Shown here piece by piece: positions 58,231 to 64,000 of a stretch of DNA of 64,000 nucleotides (its first letter is position 1; the number at the start of each line of letters is the position of its first letter). The notes beneath the pieces are model-generated. The model saw nothing but the letters and a program-made list of their open reading frames with translations, made no database searches and was not told where the DNA came from. Origin of the DNA: Voacanga thouarsii (taxonomy: Eukaryota; Streptophyta; Magnoliopsida; Gentianales; Apocynaceae); assembly GCA_026120185.1 (NCBI GenBank), contig JANUWF010001481.1, positions 2,175,001-2,239,000 on the forward strand. Direction: 5' to 3'. The translations under genes and the position numbers were made by a program.

Positions 58231-59290
58231 AGCCTTTGATATGACTCGTTGTCATAGTGGAGGAGAACAAACCGTGTTCTCATCAAGTTCTTTATCAACT
58301 CCTAATTGCCAACCGTGTTCTTCCCTATCCTTCTTCTATTAGTAAGGACTTATTCCCACCATACTAAGGCGTAGTCTGAGAATCCCAAAATCACAAGCTT
58401 AATCTTGTTATGCTCACTATAATCTCAACAATTAGACAAGATCTCTATTTTCCACTCCCACTCAAAATACATTTCCGGATCACTCTTCCCTTGGAAACTA
58501 GGAACCTTTATTTTTACATTCTGCATCTCTCTCTCATCTTCATTTTCTTCTCTTCTCCAAGCTCTTATCCCATTTCCCCTATATGGTGCTTCATATTCCT
58601 CAAATTGTCCTCTCTCATCCCAATCTACTCCTCTTTTGGACTCCCTCTCTAATCCTCTTATATTATTTTGGTTAACACCACCCACTCTTCCTCCTAACCT
58701 TCCTCCTCATCCTCTTATCCTATTCCTATCTCCTTTTATTGGATCTTGTTGAAAATCCCCAAGGAAATGCTCATCCCAATCTTCTCCTGGTTGGGAGTTA
58801 ACTTGTGGTGTATTGTCCCCCCTATGTTAGGGATAGGCAATTCTTGATGTTCGTATCCCCTCCTTTGGGCTATGGTGGAGGCTTCTCCTTAACGAGTTTA
58901 AAGATCAGTTAGCTCCTTTTAGATGGCCCCAACACCCTTTCGCATAGACTCAAAGGCTTCTCGAACATCAAAGGCCTCTTATGGTCTACTACCCTTAACT
59001 TGGTTAGTTCTAGAAAAATCATCTATTTGCTTCATGGTAGAATAAAATGTAGGGTAAGACTGTACCTACAATTGGTTGGTAAAAAAATAAAGAAGCCCTT
59101 GCTACAATCTCTTAGTACTTGCACTCACCACTTATGTTTGCACTCTTTAGCCCTTTCAACAATAGGCTCACCCTCTTTGTTCAACCAATTCCTCCCCAAC
59201 TCCTTAAGGTATTATTTACTTGATGGTCTCTTAAAACTTTTAAGATTCTTCAATTAGGATCTTAGGAGAATTTAATCAAACACTTAGTGG
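58231..59290 (-). pseudogene. gag: gag of the CRM-like element, joined in frame to protease
   Basis: VKIKVPSFQGKSDPEMYFEWE (about 58515-58450) is the gypsy Gag capsid block. FSDYALVWW and LMRTRFVLLHYDNESYQRL follow, ending at 58231 exactly where VDSGSC begins. The normal C-terminal Gag and zinc knuckle are missing. The upstream part (59290-58690) is Arg/Asn/Asp-rich with stops and shifts, as expected for a decayed N-terminus. Confidence 0.75.
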
Positions 59291-59876
59291 ACATAAGTAA
59301 TTCAAGGCAATACGATAAGGATTTTTAAGAAAATGAGTGCCAACAACAAGAACAAGTAACTAGAGTATAGATAAATAAGATCAAGAGAGAACAAATGACA
59401 ATTCAATATTAATAGTTAGCAAGATAGCTATCTATGACTAGAAGTAAAATAGTGGGGATGAACTATGACATTCCCAAGAGATATTAATAATTGGTGGATT
59501 CAAATAGTAAGTTCGTTATGTATTTAGTGTATACCAATAACAAGAATCACAATGAAATAAACCATGAGCTCAAAGCCTTCAAGAAAGCCACATTACCCCT
59601 CTTAGGATGTTTATCAAACACTTTGTGGGCATTGTTTTGTAACTCTATAATACCATATTTTCTACCCTTTTTAAGCCCAAATAATCACAACAAGAATAAA
59701 TTTTTTATCCCCAAGCATTGACGTATTATCTAGGAGCATGTTTTTGCAAAGAATCACAAGGGATATCAAGAAAAGTGGACCTTTCTTAGTTTTTTTTTTT
59801 TTTTTAGTGACGGGATTTGTAAATTTGGTAGCTTTTTCAATATCTTCAAGCTTTGATAAGGATTAAAGCATTGCTT
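59291..59876 (-). other. Leader of the CRM-like element
   Basis: Noncoding stretch between primer site and gag. A T17 run lies at 59789-59805. Nothing else seen. Confidence 0.5.
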
Positions 59877-59888
59877 GCTCTGATACCA
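59877..59888 (-). other. Primer-binding site of the CRM-like element
   Basis: Minus strand TGGTATCAGAGC is a perfect match to the plant initiator tRNA-Met site, two bases from the LTR end. Confidence 0.92.
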
Positions 59889-59890
59889 CT

Positions 59891-61044
59891 TAATATGATC
59901 CACGGTAGGGTCTCCTCTTACCACTTGGGTGGAACTCTTGGTATAGGAAGTCAAATAACAATAACAAGGACAAACAAAAATAAATAAGAGAAAAGCATGA
60001 GAAGATAGAATAATAGAACACAAAATAGAGCTATAAGTTAATACCTTTAATTACAAATCAAGAACCCTAGTGGAACCTAGCCACTAAAATCCCAAATTTA
60101 GTAACAAAGATCTACCACACAACACCCAATTACCCAAGTTTTAACAAGAAAAACCAAGAACAAGAGGGATAGAAAGTGTAGGCACTCAATAAATCAAATA
60201 ACAAGAACCAAAGAGAAACTAAAACAACTAAAACTTAAGTTATAGTTGATTTATTGAATTATTCAAAAGGTTTTAGAGACTCACCAAGCCAGAACTAATC
60301 CATAAATTGGTCTTGGATAAAGGAAGAACAAGGAACAACTTCCATAGTCCTAACCACTACAGAGGTATAATGTTTACAATTCGTAAAAGTTGTCCAAAAG
60401 GTAATAGAATGTCTCTATTTAAACACCCCTTAGAATATACAAGTATTGGGGTTCAAAAAAGTGTAAATTGGCTTTAATTTTGCCAAAATTAAACAACTCG
60501 AAATAGTCCGCGACTAGAACTGCACTGGTTATACCTTAAATCTGGCACTAATTTGCTTGTTCTACTTCAAATTGAGATTTCCAACAGAGAGACAGCACTG
60601 GTTTTACCTCCTAACCCGGCACCAATTCATCTCTACTAGCCAGTTACTTCTTTAGAAAATAGTCAGCGCTAGTTTTTCCCTCACAACCGTCACCGGTTCT
60701 TCTTTGCCTAATATCTTTTGGTCTCCAAGCTTCTCTCTTTGGTCCCTGTTGCTCTCCTCTTGACTGGCCACAAAAATAATCATGCAACTATGTTCTTGGC
60801 GGCCTTCCAACGTAGTCCTCGCTCCATCCCAAGTCAGGTGAGTTTCCATATAAGTTTAGAGGTTAGCTAAAAAATGCTTGGCCTGTGCTCTTGTTAATGG
60901 CCCCCCTGTGTATTGACTTGAGCATCCACTCCCCCTTGTTGCAATTGGGCCCTCTCCCTTGGGTGATTCTTATAACCAGTTCTACGTATTCTAAATACCC
61001 TTATACTATTGGTATGAGTGGTGTTGGAATCTATATGTGCATCA
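59891..61044 (-). repeat. 5' LTR of the CRM-like element, about 1.15 kb
   Basis: Minus-strand sense TGATGCACATATAG..GGATCATATTA (CA end mutated to TA). It matches the three pieces of the split LTR in reverse. Its first ~180 bp encode the continuation of pol (DAHIDSNTTHTN, then an LTRARAKRF-like tail with stops). Confidence 0.88.
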
Positions 61045-61950
61045 TATGTGTATTGTGCAGCGAAATATAAGGATTCTATGCAAAAGGACTGCATGTATGT
61101 GTTAATACGAATTAAAAGACAAGGAAAATACCTTTCTGTAATGTCTCGACAAATTAAAATTTTTCTATCTTCTGTCTGTGGCGCGATCCAACACAAAACT
61201 TCAGCTTCTCGTTGTCACTACTGGAATCCAAGCATAGAACTCCTTCTAATAATATCCACACAGAGGATACTCAAGAAGCTAAACACAATCTCTGTGCTAG
61301 TAGAGCAGAACGGCGGCTAGGGTAAAAATAGAGAAGAGAAGAAGATGATGATGATGATGGCCATATGTTCTATGATTTTTTTCGTTATCAAAACCGTGAG
61401 AACCAATCACTAAATATATCCAAATATATCTAGCATTTAAATCCAGTAATATCCCAAACAAATTGTAGAAAGCACATTTCTGTAAATTCTTATCCGATTA
61501 GAATTTACTAATTGTAATTGGAAACCATAATTTTTAGCAATCACAATTTAACCTAAAAATTATAACTAATTATAATTTGACCCAAATAACTTCTACTTCT
61601 CACAATTAACCCCACAATATTATCAAATAACATCTTAAGTACTTAATCCTCTATTATGTATGACCTATTAGGTTTTTCGGTCTATTGGTAGCGAATATGA
61701 ATTAATCCAAACATCTTTGAGATTAATAATCCTTAACAATTTAGAATTAATCTATTAATTCTAAACATGATTGGTTTATTAATTTATCAATTAATAAACT
61801 CATATTTATCAAATTATGAGTGGTATTTAGCAACACATCATGACTGCCCAAGAGTCTGGGAAGTCAAGTAGCTTGACATGAACCCTTCAATAACAAACTA
61901 CAGTGCAATAATGTGAAACCACAGTCGAAACTAACCTTAGATAAGGGGGT
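61045..61950 (-). repeat. LTR-like sequence of an unidentified element
   Basis: The minus strand reads like an LTR: AT-rich U3, then a leader-like CCCTAGCCGCC (about 61322-61308), then TTGTGTTTAGCTTC..GATCGCGCCACAG. The part around 61180-61310 resembles 10235-10380 in element X (for example CACTACTGGAATCC with CACTAGAATCG, and AATCCACACA). It ends at the CRM-like LTR, so that element probably inserted here. A (GAT)5 run lies at 61343-61358. Confidence 0.45.
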
Positions 61951-63844
61951 TGGGATGTATATCATATTTATTTGCATGTTTAAATATATTTTTATATGAT
62001 TTTATGTGCTTTGGATTTGTGTTTTATAGTCTCGAGGGCTTAATTGTGTTTATTGAGTAAGAAGGGTAAAATGGTAATTTTTGCTTGAGGTGAAAATAGG
62101 GAGATAGCTTGAGGATTAAATAGGAAAAATATTTTAGAGAGAAAATAAGAACAAGAGTTGTTATGGTTTAGTGGTTAGAGCATTGGAATTAATTCTTGAG
62201 GTCTTGGGTTCAAATTCCATCATTAGAGCTTTAGCATGATTAAATTTTATTTTTGTTTGGGAAGGTTGAATTTTCGGCCTTATGTGCTTTAGAGAAGGGT
62301 AGAGGTGATGTCCTAAGGGAGACATGATAGGAGTACCCTAATCTAACTCTTGTGCCCTACAAAAATTCCTAAGAGAATTCATAACCTTCTTGATCCTTAG
62401 TTTTTCCTACTTCTCAATTCATTAGGTTAGTCAATTTGTTCTAGCCAATTTCATTCTAGAAAATTTCAGTAAAGTGTTGTAGCTTTGAAGGTTCAAAAAT
62501 GTCTAAGTGTAAGACATCTTATGGACCAAAAATGAGTAGGAGTTGGGGAAGGTTCCCAAGAGATTAAACTCCATGGTTGAACCTTCAAAACCCCACTCTA
62601 GCTATGTTCATTTTCTTCATGAAGTGGTCTGGAATTTTTCTAACTTCTTGTGCATTCAAGGTGTCGAATTTTTCAGCCATCATTCCCTCCTAAATGCTAC
62701 CAAAAAATAGCCCTCTTGACCAGCTTGAAATCTGAAACCAGAAAATACTGTGCAAAACCAGAAAATTTTCTGGGCAAAATCGCAGCATAGGTGAGCTTAA
62801 ACCAAGCTGTTTTCTTCCAGTTTTCTCCCAGCACCTTAGCCACATTTTTCCTCCATAAAGAAGACTGGAAACTAGCCTTGAAAGACCTCTGAATACCCCT
62901 TCAAATCCTCTGCAAACTAACTGAACAATGGCAGAAAAATCTGCCCAGAATTTTCCTTCAAAATTGCGAAAATCATTGAACAGGAATTCCAGCTTGTTCA
63001 TTCTTCAGCCTTATCCGAAATCTTCACCATTTTTCTATACAAACTTCTCTGGAGCAGCCATGAACTGAACTACATTGTCTTCCCCAACCTTTTTCTCAAA
63101 AAACCAGTCATGGCTACCCCTAAAATATCTCCAACAATTACTCCAATCATGCCTTGATTGAAGACCAAAATTCTAGCAATCCTAACTTAGTAAACTTCCA
63201 TAAAATATCCCTTAAACAACTAGACCTTTCCTTCACCATTGTACTCCATCTTTTTGGCCACCATTAAGCTTCTTCAACCAGCTTTCATCCAGCAAAAACA
63301 CTGAGCAATCAGTTGGCCATTACAGCTTCAAAAAAGCTCTCCAATGATCAAAGATCTTCTTGCCGTACTTAGTTTCCAAATTTGAATCCCTAAAATATTC
63401 TTTTAGGATTTTAACAACCAGCCTTTCCCTTTTCCTTTCAAACCAGAAAAATCATCTACCAAAACCACTCAAACAATTCAGCCACTGCAATCCTTTAGAA
63501 TTTCGGCAGCTTCAAATCAAAATCTCTCCATTCTCTTGAACCTTCAAGCACACATAGAACACCAAGAACACCTACTCACTTCTCTCGCCTAATACCACTC
63601 CAAACCACTTCAATCTTCTTCAAAAAAATTCCAGATTTCATCTACTCACTACTGTGAATCCATCCATACCACTTTTAACATCAAACTCCAAAATCCAACT
63701 CTCTCTCTTAGATAAAAAATCAGCATTTTTGTAAAGGCTCAAGAACACCTTCAAGGTAAGCTTGTTCAATCAACTTCATCTTCACTAATCTTCAATCTCT
63801 AAAGAATATATATGTGTATAAGCATGCTAATGGACTCTTTTCTT

Positions 63845-63848
<4 letters not shown>
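61951..63848. other. AT-rich DNA, otherwise no recognised gene
   Basis: Apart from the pol III-like boxes, nothing is supported. A minus-strand open frame at 62690-63001 (103 codons) has no motif. 63480-63760 is C/T-rich and ends in CAAGGTAAG (near 63750), a splice-donor-like string typical of a leader or LTR R region. Confidence 0.35.
62164..62218 (+). ncRNA. Possible tRNA-derived SINE head (pol III A and B boxes)
   Basis: TGGTTTAGTGG (62164-62174) fits the A-box consensus TRGYNNAGNGG, and GGTTCAAATTCC (62207-62218) is one base off the B-box. The ~33-bp spacing is tRNA-like, but no cloverleaf forms well, so it is not a functional tRNA. The SINE boundary is not visible. Confidence 0.4.

Positions 63849-63892
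<44 letters not shown>
63849..63892 (+). repeat. (TC)22 microsatellite
   Basis: Perfect 44-bp TC run. It is followed by two copies of CCCTCTTGGCCGAAT in tandem (about 63892-63928). Confidence 0.95.
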
Positions 63893-63896
<4 letters not shown>

Positions 63897-64000
63897 TTGG
63901 CCGAATACCCTCTCCCTCTTGGCCGAATGATTTCTTCACCAATGGCCATGCTTTCTTCATCTCCCTTGAACAGATCTAGTCACCTAGGAGTTGAGATCCA

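Larger units (their letters stand above)
54953..61044 (-). mobile_element. CRM-like chromovirus (Ty3/gypsy), minus strand
   Basis: From right to left: 5' LTR, exact initiator tRNA-Met primer site, leader, gag, protease, reverse transcriptase, RNase H, integrase. No chromodomain is visible, the integrase tail is of the NVSDLSPYDVSDDLR type, and pol continues into the LTR (LTRARAKRF-type tail). These features point to the CRM-like branch, though lineage is inferred. Where a direct 3' LTR should follow, the plus-oriented split LTR abuts instead. Confidence 0.85.

Noticed and set aside
62690..63001. 103-codon minus-strand open frame
   Set aside because: No recognisable domain, and the surrounding DNA looks like a noncoding C/T-rich leader.
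1..64000. CRISPR arrays, bacterial operons, phage or viral genes
   Set aside because: No regularly spaced repeats or prokaryotic gene organisation; all coding remnants are plant LTR-retrotransposon domains. No envelope-like gene or pararetrovirus signature was seen.

Overview
This window looks like heterochromatic repeat DNA from a dicot-type plant genome. It is AT-rich. Every recognisable coding fragment belongs to an LTR retrotransposon of a plant Ty1/copia or Ty3/gypsy family, and I found no host gene, rRNA or canonical tRNA gene. All element genes are broken by stops, frameshifts or deletions, so the window is a graveyard of nested insertions. Species cannot be named from the sequence.

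Left third (1-21313): Copia-1 (+) is complete except for the first ~1.15 kb of its 5' LTR. It lies in a decayed minus-strand element (element X, 8635-11019). A second member of the same family, Copia-2 (+, 11020-21313), sits in the LTR of element X. Copia-2 carries an inverted solo LTR of a related family (16045-17879) inside its integrase region.

Middle (21314-40690): LTR-like AT-rich DNA, one terminus of a CACTA DNA transposon (ending at 23228) abutting the gag of Copia-3 (+, to ~28190), then minus-strand Copia-4 (28196-33018). About 6 kb without recognisable genes follows, then a truncated inverted copia LTR (about 39060-40690).

Right third (40691-64000): a plus-oriented LTR of a CRM-like chromovirus is split into three pieces (40691-40858, 47305-47889, 54601-54952) by two Athila-type gypsy insertions. 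Athila-1 is minus-strand with both LTRs and a perfect 5-bp target duplication. Athila-2 is plus-strand and has lost its 3' LTR. The body of a minus-strand CRM-like element (54953-61044) follows; its 5' LTR is inverted relative to the split LTR beside its 3' end. The window ends in more LTR-like DNA, a possible tRNA-derived SINE head and a (TC)22 microsatellite.

The elements share the usual gag, protease, integrase, reverse transcriptase and RNase H logic, but none can be autonomous. The most unusual items are a long open coiled-coil frame in Athila-1 fused upstream of an integrase remnant, the inverted LTR pair of the CRM-like element, a 70-bp near-perfect palindrome inside Copia-3 integrase, and a repeated Asp-to-Asn loss of catalytic residues in several copia elements.
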